A stretch of 64,000 nt of DNA, from positions 372,001 to 436,000 of the forward strand of contig NZ_CADIJL010000003.1 in NCBI RefSeq assembly GCF_902859695.1, given 5' to 3'. This DNA comes from Achromobacter ruhlandii (lineage in GTDB: Bacteria > Pseudomonadota > Gammaproteobacteria > Burkholderiales > Burkholderiaceae_B). The position numbers and the translations under genes are program-made. The stretch's first letter is position 1, and each line of letters begins with the position of its first letter. The notes under the pieces are model-generated. The model was not told where the DNA came from. It worked only from the letters and a program-made list of their open reading frames with translations, and searched no databases. Positions 9,163 to 18,955 of this stretch are shown in pieces.

Positions 9163-9852
9163 ATGGCCAGAATTCTGGTGGTTGACGACGAAGTCGGTAT
9201 TCGCGAGCTTTTGTCGGAAATCCTGTACGACGAAGGACACACGGTCGAATTGGCCGAAAACGCGGCGCAAGCGCGCGCCGCGCGCCTTCGCATGCGTCCC
9301 GATCTGGTGCTGCTGGACATCTGGATGCCGGACACCGATGGCGTCAGCCTGCTCAAGGAATGGGGCTCGCAGGGCCTGCTGGACATGCCGGTCATCATGA
9401 TGAGCGGCCACGCCACCATCGACACGGCGGTCGAGGCCACCCGCATCGGCGCCATGGACTTCCTCGAAAAGCCGATCACGCTGCAGCGCCTGCTCAAGAC
9501 CGTGGCGGCCGGACTGGCCCGCGGCCGGGTGCCGCATGCGGCGCCCGTGGCGGCGCCCGCGGCGGCCAGCGCCACCGTGGCGCTGGAAGACGAACTCGAT
9601 CCGCCGACCCTGTCGACGGCCCCCGCCAACGAGGTCCCGGTCACCGCCAACGGCCAGCTGGGCAGCATCTCGCTGGATCAGCCGCTGCGCGAGGCGCGCG
9701 ACGAGTTCGAGCGCATCTACTTCGAATACCACCTGGTCCGCGAAAGCCACAGCATGACCCGCGTGTCCGAACGCACCGGCCTCGAGCGCACCCACCTCTA
9801 CCGCAAGCTCAAGCAATTGGGCATCGAGTCCGCGCGCAAACGGGGCGCATGA
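9163..9852 (+). CDS. ntrX: NtrX-like response regulator lacking the AAA+ domain
   Basis: A 229-residue regulator. Residues 1-120 are a receiver domain with acidic residues Asp8/Asp9, phospho-acceptor Asp52 (LVLLDIWMPD) and Lys103 (LEKPI). An Ala/Pro-rich linker follows, and the C-terminus carries a Fis-type helix-turn-helix (SERTGLERTHLYRKLKQLGI). Canonical NtrX has a sigma-54-interacting AAA+ ATPase between these parts, with Walker and GAFTGA motifs; none is present. The protein can probably bind DNA but not remodel sigma-54 polymerase. The reading frame is intact and ends in an ATGA overlap with trkA, so this looks like an established short form rather than a truncation. Confidence 0.9.
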   Translation: MARILVVDDEVGIRELLSEILYDEGHTVELAENAAQARAARLRMRPDLVLLDIWMPDTDGVSLLKEWGSQGLLDMPVIMMSGHATIDTAVEATRIGAMDFLEKPITLQRLLKTVAAGLARGRVPHAAPVAAPAAASATVALEDELDPPTLSTAPANEVPVTANGQLGSISLDQPLREARDEFERIYFEYHLVRESHSMTRVSERTGLERTHLYRKLKQLGIESARKRGA

Positions 9853-11228
9853 AGATCCTGATCATCGGCGCTGGGCGGGTAGGCACCAGCGTGGCGGAAA
9901 ACCTGGTGTCCGAGCAGAACGACATCACGGTGATCGATTCGGATCCGTCCCAGTTGCAGTACCTGCAAGAACACTTCGACCTGCGCGTCGTCCATGGCGA
10001 CGGTTCGCAGGTGTCGGTGCTGGAAGGCGCCGGCGCGGCCGACACCGATCTGCTGATCGCTTGCGCCGCGTCCGACGCGGCCAACATGGTGGCCTGCAAG
10101 ATCGCCCGCCAGCTGTTCAACATTCCCCGTCGCATCGCCCGCATCCGCTCGGGCGAGTTCTCCGAGTACCCGGAGCTGATGAGCGAAGAGGGCTTCTGCA
10201 TCGACGCCATCATCAGTCCCGAGCGCAGCGTCACCACCTACCTGCACAGCCTGATCGAGTTTCCCGAGGCGCTGCAGGTGGTCGAATTCGCCGAGGGCCG
10301 CGTCAGTGTCGTGACCGTTCGCGTCGGGCATGGCAGTCCGATGGCGCACCACCCCGTGGACAAGCTGCGCGAGGTCTGGCCAGACGTCACCGCCCGGGTG
10401 ATCGACGTGCTGCGCGGCGGCCGGCCGCTGCGCGCCGGCTCGGGCACCGTGATCGCGCCCGGCGACGAGGTGGTGCTGGTGGTCGACACGCGCCACGCTC
10501 GCCGCGCCGTGCGGCAGCTGCGCGAAGCCGAAAAGGCCGTGCGCCGCGTGATGATCGCCGGCGGCGGCAATATCGGCCTGCGGCTGGCGCGCGCGCTGGC
10601 CGAGGAAAACTACAGCGTGCGCATCATCGAGCGCGACCTCAAGCGCTGCGAATACCTGGCCACGCAGTTGCCCGACAGCGTGCTGGTGCTGCACGGCAGC
10701 GGCACCGACGAGGCCCTGCTGGAGCGCGAGAACATCGAGGACATGGACACCTGGCTGGCCCTGACCAGCGACGACGAGGACAACATCATGTCGTCGCTGC
10801 TGGCCAAGCGGCTGGGCGCGCGCAAGGTGATCGCGCTGATCAACCGCCAGGCCTATGGCGAGCTGATGCAGGGCAGCCATATCGATATCGCGGTGTCGCC
10901 ATCGCAGGCCACCATGAGCGAGCTGCTGCGCCACGTGCGGCGCGGCGACGTGGCGGCGGTGCACCGGCTGCGCCAGGGCGTGGCCGAGGCGCTGGAAGCC
11001 ATCGCCCACGGCGACCGCTCCACTTCCAAGGTGGTGGGCCGCAAGGTGGGCGAGATCAGCCTGCCCAAGGGCGCCAGCATCGGCGCGCTGGTGCGCGAGG
11101 ACGAAATCATCCTGCCCGATGCCGATACCGTGATCGAAACCGACGATCACGTCATCGTCTTCGTGCCCTCGCGCAAGCAGATGCCGCGCGTGGAAAAGCT
11201 GTTCCAAGTCTCGGCGTCGTTCTTCTGA
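9849..11228 (+). CDS. trkA: Trk potassium uptake system NAD-binding protein TrkA
   Basis: A 459-residue cytoplasmic gating subunit with two tandem RCK units. The first Rossmann motif is IIGAGRVGTSVAENL near the start and the second is IAGGGNIGLRLARAL near residue 237-251; each is followed by an RCK_C (TrkA-C) domain. It binds NAD(H) or ATP and controls the TrkH pore. The start overlaps the ntrX stop (ATGA), supporting one transcript. trkH follows after 52 bases. Upstream in-frame ATGs lie inside ntrX and are not credible. Confidence 0.95.
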   Translation: MKILIIGAGRVGTSVAENLVSEQNDITVIDSDPSQLQYLQEHFDLRVVHGDGSQVSVLEGAGAADTDLLIACAASDAANMVACKIARQLFNIPRRIARIRSGEFSEYPELMSEEGFCIDAIISPERSVTTYLHSLIEFPEALQVVEFAEGRVSVVTVRVGHGSPMAHHPVDKLREVWPDVTARVIDVLRGGRPLRAGSGTVIAPGDEVVLVVDTRHARRAVRQLREAEKAVRRVMIAGGGNIGLRLARALAEENYSVRIIERDLKRCEYLATQLPDSVLVLHGSGTDEALLERENIEDMDTWLALTSDDEDNIMSSLLAKRLGARKVIALINRQAYGELMQGSHIDIAVSPSQATMSELLRHVRRGDVAAVHRLRQGVAEALEAIAHGDRSTSKVVGRKVGEISLPKGASIGALVREDEIILPDADTVIETDDHVIVFVPSRKQMPRVEKLFQVSASFF

Positions 11229-11280
11229 TGAGCCCGCGCGTCCCGTTTCCCGACGGACCGGCGGCGGCCGGGGAGGCCGC

Positions 11281-12750
11281 ATGAAGCGCGTCCTGGCGAC
11301 CCTGCACATCCTCGGCCTGACCATGGTGATGTTCGCCCTGACCATGCTGATCCCGCTGGGGGTGGCCTACGTCGGCGGCGACGCGGCGCGTGGCGCCTTC
11401 CTGCATGGATTCCTGATTTCGGTCGGCATCGGCGTCGGCCTGGCGGCGCTGACCCGGCGGGCCCGCAGCGAGCTGCGCGCCCGCGACGGTTTCGTGCTGG
11501 TGTCGGCGGTGTGGGCCGGCCTGCCCCTGCTGGCGGCGATCCCGCTGCTGATCTACTTCCACCGCGCCGGCCTGCCGCTGTCGTTCACTGGCGCCTATTT
11601 CGAGGCCATGTCCGGGTTGACGACCACTGGCGCGACCGTGCTGACCAACCTGGACGCGCTGCCGCCGTCGATCAACCTGTGGCGCGCCACCCTGGTATGG
11701 GTGGGCGGCATGGGCATCCTGGTGCTGGCGGTGGCGATCCTGCCGCTGCTGGGCGTGGGCGGGCACCAGGTGGTGCGGGCCGAGACGCCCGGCCCCATGA
11801 AGGACGAGCGCCTGACCCCGCGCATCGCCAGCACCGCCAAGGCGCTGTACGCGGTGTACTTCGCCTTCTCGATCCTGTGCTTCCTGGCGTACCGCGCGGT
11901 TGGCCTGTCGTGGTTCGAGGCCTGGTGCCACATGGCCACGACCATGGGCCTGGGCGGCTTTTCGACCTGGGACGACGGCTTTGCCCACTTCGATTCGGTG
12001 GCGGTCGAAATGGTGGCCATGGTCTTCATGCTGATCGCCGGCATCAACTTTGCCACGCACTTCAATGCCTTCCGCCAGCGCAGCGGACGCGCCTATCTGC
12101 GCTGCCCTGAGGCGATCCCGTATCTGGTGGTGGTGCTGGGCGTGGGGCTGGTGATTTCGGTGTTCCTGTACGTCAAGGGCGTCTACCAGGAGCCCCTGGA
12201 AGCCCTGCGCTACGGCATGTTCAACACCATTTCGATGGCCACCACCACGGGTTACGCCAATACCGACTTCGCCCAGTGGCCCCTGTTCGCGCCCCTGACC
12301 ATGCTGCTGTTGTCGGGGTTTGCCACCTCGGCGGGCTCGACCGGGGGCGGGATCAAGATGATCCGGGCCATCCTGCTGGTCAAACAGGCGCGCAACGAAC
12401 TTGTCACAATGTTGCATCCGCATGCCGTCAGCCCGGTACGGGTCAATGGCCGGGCGGTCGAGGCCCGCACCATGTCGTCGGTGCTCGCATTCATGCTGTT
12501 CTACGGGCTGTCCATCGCTGTCTTCACCAGCCTGTTGCTGCTGTCGGGGCTGGACCCGATCACCGCGTTCTCGGCCGTGTTCGCCAGCGTCAATAACACC
12601 GGCCCCGGCCTGGGCCCGGTCGGCCCCATGGGCAATTTCGCGGTGTTGTCCGACTTTCAGATCTGGGTCTGCACCTTCGCCATGCTGATCGGCCGGCTGG
12701 AACTGCTGACCGTACTGGTGCTGTTCACCCCCATCTTCTGGCGTAAGTAG
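11281..12750 (+). CDS. trkH: Trk/Ktr potassium uptake pore protein TrkH
   Basis: A 489-residue integral membrane protein of the TrkH/TrkG/KtrB superfamily with four pore-loop repeats. Selectivity-loop glycines are visible in SGLTTTGATVL, TMGLGGFSTWDDG, ATTTGYANTDFAQWP and SVNNTGPGLGPVGPMG. It forms the potassium pore gated by TrkA. Conserved SAGSTGGGIKMIR follows the third pore loop. It is the last gene of the rightward block. A strong hairpin about 75 bases after the stop probably ends the transcript. Confidence 0.95.
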   Translation: MKRVLATLHILGLTMVMFALTMLIPLGVAYVGGDAARGAFLHGFLISVGIGVGLAALTRRARSELRARDGFVLVSAVWAGLPLLAAIPLLIYFHRAGLPLSFTGAYFEAMSGLTTTGATVLTNLDALPPSINLWRATLVWVGGMGILVLAVAILPLLGVGGHQVVRAETPGPMKDERLTPRIASTAKALYAVYFAFSILCFLAYRAVGLSWFEAWCHMATTMGLGGFSTWDDGFAHFDSVAVEMVAMVFMLIAGINFATHFNAFRQRSGRAYLRCPEAIPYLVVVLGVGLVISVFLYVKGVYQEPLEALRYGMFNTISMATTTGYANTDFAQWPLFAPLTMLLLSGFATSAGSTGGGIKMIRAILLVKQARNELVTMLHPHAVSPVRVNGRAVEARTMSSVLAFMLFYGLSIAVFTSLLLLSGLDPITAFSAVFASVNNTGPGLGPVGPMGNFAVLSDFQIWVCTFAMLIGRLELLTVLVLFTPIFWRK

Positions 12751-12825
12751 CCGGCCCTCGGACACTGCCGTCCCACGCGCGCGAGCCCTGGCGCAAGGCG
12801 GTTGCCGGCGGGCCGCCTTTACCTG

Positions 12826-12851
12826 GGGAAAACCCGAATCAGGGTTTTCCC
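12826..12851 (+). terminator. hairpin after trkH
   Basis: GGGAAAACCC (12826-12835) and GGGTTTTCCC (12842-12851) form a perfect 10-bp stem with a six-base loop. No clear T-run follows, so it may act as an imperfect terminator or an RNA-stabilising end. The remaining bases between 12751 and 13126 show only an AT-richer stretch (12950-13035) before the next gene, probably its promoter region; no convincing hexamer pair was found. Confidence 0.5.
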
Positions 12852-13126
12852 GTCCCATCCCAAAAGCCCCATCCTGACTGCGCTTGCGGCGCTCACCGGC
12901 CGCCAGCCCGCGTGCTTCCTACGTTGTGAGCGCTCGCTCACTTTGTTCTAGAGGGAAAAACCGAATGCATCGCGATGTTGCACACAAATGTCACGATTTT
13001 CAATCGTTTTGCCACAAACATGCGGCTATTATGCGGTCACAAGCCGCCGTCTAGTGCCCCCCGGGAAGTTACCGGGCTTCAAGGTCGAACGGCGCACCCC
13101 CTCATCCATATCCGAAGGAGTCCGAG

Positions 13127-14371
13127 ATGGAACAGATCCCGTTCATTTCGTCGGCCCCCAACACCCTGGGCATCGAACTCGAGCTGCAACTGATCGACCC
13201 CCGCAGTTTTGACCTCACCGCAGCCTCTGACGAGCTGCTGGCCCAAATGGCCAATCACCCCATCGCCGACCGCGTCAAACCGGAAATCACGCGGTCCATG
13301 ATCGAACTGAATTCCTCGGTGCACGAGCACCCGATGGGCCTGCTGGCCGAGATGCGAGAGATGCGCGATGCGCTGGTCGAAGCCGCCGATGCCGTTGGCG
13401 TTTCGGTGGCGGGCGGCGGCGCCCACCCGTTCATGCGCTGGCAGGAACGCTCGATCTCGGATACCCCGCGCTTCCAGTACCTGGCCGAAATGTATGGTTA
13501 CCTGGCGCGTCAATTTACGGTGTTCGGCCAGCATATCCACCTGGGCGTCAAAAGCGGCGACGAAGCTATCAAACTGTTGCGCCGGCTGTCGCCCTATGTG
13601 CCGCACTTCATCGCCCTGTCGGCCTCGTCGCCGTACTGCGAGGGCGTCGATACGCTGTTCTCGTGCTCGCGCCTGAACGCGGTCAACAGTTTCCCGCTGG
13701 CGGGCCACATGCCGGCGGACGTCAAGGACTGGTACCAGTTCGAGGCCCATCTGGCGCAGCTGCGCGCCTACGGGTTGGCCGAGAGCATCAAGGACCTGTA
13801 CTGGGATATCCGTCCCAAGCCCGAATTCGGCACGGTCGAGATCCGCGTCTGCGACACGCCGCTGACGGTGGAGCGCGCCTGCCAGATCGCCGCGTTCGCC
13901 CAGGCGCTGGCGGTGCTGCTGATGCGCGAGGAAGATCCCAGCGACAAGGCCTGGCTGTCCTACCGGAGCAACCACTTCCAGGCCTGCCGCTTCGGCCTGC
14001 AAGGCAGCTATGTGACGCCGGATGGCCAGCGCCTGCGCCTGATGGATCACCTGCGCGCGCTGTTCCAGCGGCTGATGCCGGTGGCCGAGGAATTGGGCAC
14101 GGGTGACATGATCGCGACGCTGCGCGACGACGCCATGCGCAGCGGCAACGACGCGCGCTGGTTGCGCAACCAGTTCCATCGCCTGCGCGACCTGCCGCTG
14201 GTGGTGGAGTCGATGTCGCAAGCCTGGCGGGGCGAATCGCCCCAGGTAGCCGCGCCGGCAGAGCCAACCGCGGTGCTGCGGCGGCGCATCCGCGCCACTT
14301 CCGAACCCATGCAACCTTTGTCGGCGGCGGAACCGGGAGTGACGGCGACGCTGCCCGAGCGTCTGCATTGA
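13127..14371 (+). CDS. YbdK-type carboxylate-amine ligase (GCS2 family)
   Basis: A 414-residue member of the glutamate-cysteine ligase GCS2/YbdK family. Conserved segments include [10 protein letters not shown] (residues 10-20), [33 protein letters not shown] and a late [11 protein letters not shown]. coli YbdK has weak gamma-glutamylcysteine synthetase activity; most members are described as carboxylate-amine ligases of unknown physiological substrate. A strong ribosome site (GAAGGAG) precedes the ATG. It is a single gene converging with the BioC-like methyltransferase. It need not be the housekeeping glutathione enzyme. Confidence 0.88.
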   Translation: MEQIPFISSAPNTLGIELELQLIDPRSFDLTAASDELLAQMANHPIADRVKPEITRSMIELNSSVHEHPMGLLAEMREMRDALVEAADAVGVSVAGGGAHPFMRWQERSISDTPRFQYLAEMYGYLARQFTVFGQHIHLGVKSGDEAIKLLRRLSPYVPHFIALSASSPYCEGVDTLFSCSRLNAVNSFPLAGHMPADVKDWYQFEAHLAQLRAYGLAESIKDLYWDIRPKPEFGTVEIRVCDTPLTVERACQIAAFAQALAVLLMREEDPSDKAWLSYRSNHFQACRFGLQGSYVTPDGQRLRLMDHLRALFQRLMPVAEELGTGDMIATLRDDAMRSGNDARWLRNQFHRLRDLPLVVESMSQAWRGESPQVAAPAEPTAVLRRRIRATSEPMQPLSAAEPGVTATLPERLH

Positions 14372-14449
14372 ACTGAACGCGACAGTTGCAAGCCTTGCGC
14401 CCTGGCCGGGCGTCCCGCGCAGGCGGGCCGTCGGCCGGGGCGTGTCTCG

Positions 14450-15382
14450 TCAGGGCGTGCCGCGCTGGCGGCCGCCGATGGCGCTGACCGACAAACGGGT
14501 TTCCCCCGCGCTGCCGCGGTGAGTCGCGGCGCGCCAGGCGTGGCCGTAAGCCACTTCGATGCTCAGGGCGATGACGCCGTCGGGACGGCGTTGTGCTTCC
14601 AGCGCCGCGCACAGGCGTGCGCGCCAGTCGCGTCCGACCAGGCCGGCGCGGCGGCCGGCCGCGGGATTGCCGCCCAGGGCGCGCACGTCCTGCAGCAGTT
14701 TTTCCGGCGTGCGGTAGGTCAGGGTCAGGATCTCCTGGTCCATGACGGGGTCGGCGAAGCCGTTTTCCACCAGCAGGTCGCCGAAGTCGTGCATGTCGAC
14801 GAAGGCCGGCGTGGCGGTGCGCAGGCCGGCATCATCGAGCGCCTGGCGCAACTCGCGCAGCGTCGCCGGGCCCAGACAGGAGAACATCGCCAGCCCGCCG
14901 ACCTTGAGGATACGGCGCCATTCGCCCAGCACGGCGTGCGGTTCGCGGTGCCAGTGCAGGGCCAGGTTGGACCACACCAGTTCGTGCGATTCCGGCGCCA
15001 GGCCGGTGGCGGCCAGATCGGCGTTGACGAAGCCGGTGGCCGGGCCCCGACGCGCCAGTTTGCCGATCCAGGCGCCGAGTCCGGCGGGCGCGTGGCGCTT
15101 GCGGGCAATGTCCAGCAACGGTTCGCAATTGTCCAGACCGGTGTAGGCGGCCTCGGCATAGCGCTCGCGCAACAGGGCCAGGTTGTCGCCCGCGCCGCAG
15201 CCGGCGTCGAGCATGGCCTGCGGTTGCACGCGGATGTACTGCAGCCGGCCCAGCATGCGGCGGGCGACTTCGCCATACAGGAACTGGGCTTCCGACAGGT
15301 CGCCGCGGCGGGCGAATTGGCGCGGCACGTCGGCGGCGACGAGCGGTAGCGAGGGCGGGGTGGCGGGTGCGGGCAGGGACAT
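14450..15382 (-). CDS. BioC-like SAM-dependent methyltransferase
   Basis: A 310-residue class I methyltransferase. SAM motif I is MLDAGCGAGDNLALL near residue 57-71, motif II is YTGLDNCEPLL, and the conserved post-II segment is HELVWSNLALHW. The overall pattern, including the early RQFARRGDLSEAQFLYGEVARRM, resembles malonyl-ACP O-methyltransferase BioC. No other biotin gene is adjacent, so the biotin role is unproven. It is divergent from comF. Confidence 0.75.
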   Translation of the reverse strand: MSLPAPATPPSLPLVAADVPRQFARRGDLSEAQFLYGEVARRMLGRLQYIRVQPQAMLDAGCGAGDNLALLRERYAEAAYTGLDNCEPLLDIARKRHAPAGLGAWIGKLARRGPATGFVNADLAATGLAPESHELVWSNLALHWHREPHAVLGEWRRILKVGGLAMFSCLGPATLRELRQALDDAGLRTATPAFVDMHDFGDLLVENGFADPVMDQEILTLTYRTPEKLLQDVRALGGNPAAGRRAGLVGRDWRARLCAALEAQRRPDGVIALSIEVAYGHAWRAATHRGSAGETRLSVSAIGGRQRGTP

Positions 15383-15486
15383 TTCGGTCGCGCCCGGGCC
15401 GGTGCCGCGGGCGGATCATGGTTTCATGGGGGATGGCCCACATTATTGCCCATCCCGGCCGGGGACGCGGATTGTCCCTACAGGCG

Positions 15487-16191
15487 ATGGGGCGGTGGCT
15501 GCTGGCCCGGGTGCCTTGCGATTGCCCCCTATGCGGGGCGCGCGTCGGCGGCGCCCGGCTATGTGAAGGCTGCGAACTCGATCTCGCCGCCGCGTCGCAG
15601 ACGCCGCCCGATCCGCGCTGTCCTCGTTGCGCCCTTCGGCTGGGCCCGGACGCGCTGCATTGCGCCGCCTGCCTGGCGCGGCCGCCGGCCTTCGTGCGCA
15701 CGATCGCCGCGTTCGATTACGAACCCCCCGCCGATACGCTGATCCGCCAACTCAAGACCCAGCTGCGGCTGAGCGCGGCGCCGGTGTTGGCGCGCCTGCT
15801 GGCGCATGCGGTATGGAGCGACCCGCCGCCCGCGGTGCTGCTGTTGGTGCCGGTGCCGTCCAGCCGCGCGTCGCTGCGCCGGCGCGGCCTGAACCCGGCC
15901 GGCGAGATCGCCCGTGGCCTGGCGCAGCACCTTGATTGGCCGCTGCTGCGCGGAACGTTGCTGCGGCGGCGTGAGACCCCACGGCAGACGACCCTGGGAC
16001 GGCGGGCGCGGCAACAGGGCGCGCAGGGCGTGTTCCACTGCCGGCGGGACCTGTCCGGCCGCGACGTCGGCCTGGTCGATGACGTCATGACCACGGCCAG
16101 CACCGCCGATGCCGCCGCGCGCGCCTTGCTGGCGGCGGGGGCGGCCAGCGTGACCGTGCTGGTGGCGGCGCGCACGCCGCGTCCCGATTGA
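15487..16191 (+). CDS. comF: ComF-family phosphoribosyltransferase-like protein
   Basis: About 234 residues from the chosen start. An N-terminal zinc-finger region has paired cysteines (CDCPLCG and LCEGC, then CPRC and CAAC). A type I phosphoribosyltransferase domain follows, with the PRPP-loop segment VGLVDDVMTTASTADAAARAL. ComF proteins are linked to DNA uptake and, in Gram-negatives (GntX), to carbon use. The start is uncertain: ATGs at 15418, 15433 and 15487 are all in frame. 15487 gives the usual short N-terminus before the first CxxC and the usual family length, but none has a good ribosome site. Confidence 0.85.
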   Translation: MGRWLLARVPCDCPLCGARVGGARLCEGCELDLAAASQTPPDPRCPRCALRLGPDALHCAACLARPPAFVRTIAAFDYEPPADTLIRQLKTQLRLSAAPVLARLLAHAVWSDPPPAVLLLVPVPSSRASLRRRGLNPAGEIARGLAQHLDWPLLRGTLLRRRETPRQTTLGRRARQQGAQGVFHCRRDLSGRDVGLVDDVMTTASTADAAARALLAAGAASVTVLVAARTPRPD

Positions 16192-16308
16192 TCCTTCGCC
16201 GCGCCGGTTCTCGGGCGCGCCGTCGGTGGGTGGTCCAAATCGGCGACAATCGCTGCTGCGCGGCCGTCCCGGACCGCGCGCCTGTCAATGTCTTGCGCGC
16301 CTTTTGCC

Positions 16309-16779
16309 ATGTTCCACGTCATCCTCGTCTGTCCCGAGATTCCGCCCAACACGGGCAATGCGATCCGCTTGTGCGCCAATACCGGCGCCCAATTGCATCT
16401 GGTGCGCCCGTTGGGATTCGAGCTGGATGACGCCCGCATGCGGCGGGCGGGACTGGATTACCACGAATGGCAGCCGGTGCGGGTGCACGATTCCTTGCCG
16501 GAAGCGCTGGCGGATACCGGGGCGGCAGCCTCGCATATCTATGCATTGACGACTCACGCGCAGCGTAGCGTCGGGGATGTGCGGTTCGAAGCGGGCGACG
16601 TGTTCGTGTTCGGGCGCGAGAGCGCCGGACTGTCGGAAGCGCATCACGCGATGTTCGCGCCGCAGCAGCGGTTGCGGCTGCCGATGCGGGCGGGGCAGCG
16701 GAGCTTGAACCTGTCCAACGCGGTGGCAGTGACGGTTTTCGAAGCCTGGCGCCAGCTGGGCTACGAAGGGGGCGTCTGA
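16309..16779 (+). CDS. trmL: tRNA (cytidine/uridine-34 2'-O)-methyltransferase TrmL
   Basis: A 156-residue SPOUT-class methyltransferase. It starts with [17 protein letters not shown], has the RxCANT segment, and ends with the knot motifs [10 protein letters not shown] and [18 protein letters not shown]. It modifies the wobble base of tRNA-Leu. An in-frame ATG 21 bases upstream adds seven residues that family members lack. The gene follows comF by about 117 bases. Confidence 0.93.
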   Translation: MFHVILVCPEIPPNTGNAIRLCANTGAQLHLVRPLGFELDDARMRRAGLDYHEWQPVRVHDSLPEALADTGAAASHIYALTTHAQRSVGDVRFEAGDVFVFGRESAGLSEAHHAMFAPQQRLRLPMRAGQRSLNLSNAVAVTVFEAWRQLGYEGGV

Positions 16780-16788
16780 GGCCCCGCT

Positions 16789-16814
16789 CGGCGAGCCGAT
16801 TGACGGGCTCGCCG
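16789..16814. terminator. bidirectional hairpin between trmL and a Bug gene
   Basis: CGGCGAGCC (16789-16797) pairs perfectly with GGCTCGCCG (16806-16814) between two convergent genes. There is no strong T-run on either side. It is plausible as a shared terminator. Confidence 0.45.
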
Positions 16815-16832
16815 GCGTGGCTTGCCGCGCAA

Positions 16833-17828
16833 TCAGTCGAGCGACAGGTTCAGCTTCTGGATGACTTGGTCCCAGCGCGCCTTTTCGTCCCGGATGCGGA
16901 CGGTCAGGGCCTCGGGGGTGGAGGCGGCCGGCGTGAAGTATTGCAGCGCCATCTGCTTGCGGACCGTGTCGCTGTTGATGATGCGGGTCAGTTCGCTGTT
17001 CAGGCGCTCGATGATGGGCATCGGCGTTTCGGCGGGGGCCAGGATGGCGTTCCAGGAGATGGCTTCGAAATCGGGGTAGCCCTGTGAAGCCATGGTGGGG
17101 ACGCCGGGCAGGGTGTCGCTGGGCTGCAGGCTGGTGACGGCGAGGATCTTGACCTTGCCGTCGCGGGTCTGGGGCACGGCGATGGCGGGGACCATGAAGC
17201 CGGCCTGGATGTCGCCGCCGATGATGGCGCTGATGACCTGCGGGAAGCCGGCGTAAGGGATGTGCGCCATGTCGATGCCGGCGCGCTCCTTGAACATTTC
17301 CATGGCCAGGTGGGCCGAGCTGCCGGGGCCGACGGAGCCGTAGTTCAGCGAGCTGCCGTGCTCCTTCACCATGCGCACGAAATCCTGCACCGAGTTCACA
17401 TTCCTCAGATTGCCCGGCACGGTCAGCACGTTGGGGCTGGTGCCGACCAGCGTCACGGGCGCCAGGTCGAGCAGCGGGTCGTAGCCCAGTGTCTTCTTGT
17501 AGAGCGTGGGGGCGGTGACCAGCGGGCCGTTGATCGTGTAGAGCAGGGTGTAGCCGTCCGGCTTGGCCTGGGCGACGATGCGGGTGCCGATGTTGCCGCC
17601 CGCGCCGGGCTTGTTGTCGACGACGATGGGCTGGCCCAGCGCCTGCGACAGCGGTTCGGAGATGGTGCGCGCCAGGATATCGGGCGAGGAGCCGGGCGGG
17701 AACGGTACCACCAGATGGATGGGGCGTTCGGGCCAATCGGCGTGGGCGGCGGCGGGCAGGATGGCCGCCAGGCTCAGGCACAGGCCGCGCAGCAGGCGGC
17801 CGACCCGGAACTTGCGGGTATGCGTCAT
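16833..17828 (-). CDS. Bug-family tripartite tricarboxylate transporter substrate-binding protein
   Basis: A 331-residue periplasmic binding protein. The signal peptide covers about residues 1-30 (hydrophobic LLRGLCLSLAAILPAAAHA). The Bug/TctC signature follows: WPERPIHLVVPFPPGSSPDILAR, VVDNKPGAGGNIGT and DGYTLLYT. Bug proteins capture carboxylates or aromatic and amide compounds for TTT permeases. No TctA/TctB permease is adjacent, so it is an orphan receptor, which is common in Bordetella and Achromobacter. The ATG at 17828 is at the signal peptide; an upstream extension is unconserved. It lies downstream of gpsA in the same direction with a 59-base gap. Confidence 0.92.
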   Translation of the reverse strand: MTHTRKFRVGRLLRGLCLSLAAILPAAAHADWPERPIHLVVPFPPGSSPDILARTISEPLSQALGQPIVVDNKPGAGGNIGTRIVAQAKPDGYTLLYTINGPLVTAPTLYKKTLGYDPLLDLAPVTLVGTSPNVLTVPGNLRNVNSVQDFVRMVKEHGSSLNYGSVGPGSSAHLAMEMFKERAGIDMAHIPYAGFPQVISAIIGGDIQAGFMVPAIAVPQTRDGKVKILAVTSLQPSDTLPGVPTMASQGYPDFEAISWNAILAPAETPMPIIERLNSELTRIINSDTVRKQMALQYFTPAASTPEALTVRIRDEKARWDQVIQKLNLSLD

Positions 17829-17887
17829 GAAGGATGTCTCCAGGGTGTCGGGCGTGGTGTTGTTATGGGGTGGAAGACCCGCGAGCG

Positions 17888-18937
17888 TCAGGTGTCGTCG
17901 CCGTGTTCGTCGCGGGCGTTGCGCGCCAGCAGCGCGGACACCGCCGTCATGGGCGCGACGCCCTCGAACAGGACGGCGCACACGGCTTCGGTGATGGGCA
18001 GTTCGACGTTGATGGCGCGCGCGCGCTCCAGCGCGGCGCGGGCGCAGCGCACGCCTTCGGCGGTGACGCCGCTGGCCAGGATGTCGGCCAGCTTGCGGCC
18101 GGCGCCGATTTCCAGTCCGACGCGGCGATTGCGTGACAGTTCGCCGGTCGCGGTCAGCACGAGGTCGCCCAGGCCGGTCAGGCCGGCGAAGGTTTCGGGC
18201 CGCGCGCCGAGCGCAACGCCAAAGCGGGTCATCTCGGCCAGGCCGCGGGTGATGAGCGCGGCGCGGGCATTGGTGCCCAGCGCCAGGCCGTCGCCAATGC
18301 CGCAGGCCACCGCGATGACGTTCTTGAGCGCGCCGCCCATTTCGACGCCGACCAGGTCGCTGCTGGCGTAGACGCGCAGCGCGGCGCCGTGCAGCGCTTG
18401 GGTGGTGGCGGCCCGCAAGTCGGCGTTGTCGCTGGCGACAGTGAGCGCCACCGGCAGGCCCTGGGCCACTTCACGGGCAAAGGAGGGGCCCGACAGGACG
18501 CCGCCGATGGCGTCGGGCAGGGCTTCGCGCACGATTTCATGCGGCAGCCGCGCCGTGTCGGCTTCAAAACCTTTGCAGGTCCAGACGATGGGGGTGTCGC
18601 GCAGGCCCAGGGCGGGCAGGCGGTGTGCCAATTCGGCGCAGGTGGCGGCCAGGCCGGCCACCGGGACGCCCAGGATGATCAATCCCGCCGCGCCGTCCTG
18701 CTTGAGGCTGCGCAGGGTCGAGTCGAGATCGGAGGAAACGGTGAGGGCCTGCGGCAGCGGGATGCCGGGCAGGTAGCGCGCGTTTTCGTGGCGGGCGGCC
18801 ATGTCGGCGGCCTGCGCCGGATCGCGCGCCCAGAGTACGGTGGGGTGGCGGCGGCTCGCGGCCGCCGCCAGCGCGGTGCCCCAGCTGCCCGCGCCCAGGA
18901 CGGCAACGCGCAGGCTGGGCGAGGTGGGCTGGTTCAT
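17888..18937 (-). CDS. gpsA: glycerol-3-phosphate dehydrogenase [NAD(P)+] GpsA
   Basis: A 349-residue enzyme that reduces dihydroxyacetone phosphate to sn-glycerol 3-phosphate for phospholipid synthesis. The N-terminal Rossmann motif is [31 protein letters not shown] holds conserved substrate-binding residues, and the catalytic lysine lies in [14 protein letters not shown]. It sits in the classic grxC-secB-gpsA order, 18 bases after secB. Confidence 0.96.
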   Translation of the reverse strand: MNQPTSPSLRVAVLGAGSWGTALAAAASRRHPTVLWARDPAQAADMAARHENARYLPGIPLPQALTVSSDLDSTLRSLKQDGAAGLIILGVPVAGLAATCAELAHRLPALGLRDTPIVWTCKGFEADTARLPHEIVREALPDAIGGVLSGPSFAREVAQGLPVALTVASDNADLRAATTQALHGAALRVYASSDLVGVEMGGALKNVIAVACGIGDGLALGTNARAALITRGLAEMTRFGVALGARPETFAGLTGLGDLVLTATGELSRNRRVGLEIGAGRKLADILASGVTAEGVRCARAALERARAINVELPITEAVCAVLFEGVAPMTAVSALLARNARDEHGDDT

Positions 18938-18955
18938 GGAGCGCCGCGGTGCGCC

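Noticed and set aside
12975-13193. Short forward frame before the YbdK-type gene
   Set aside because: No ribosome site and no conserved pattern; it overlaps the next gene's start region in another frame.
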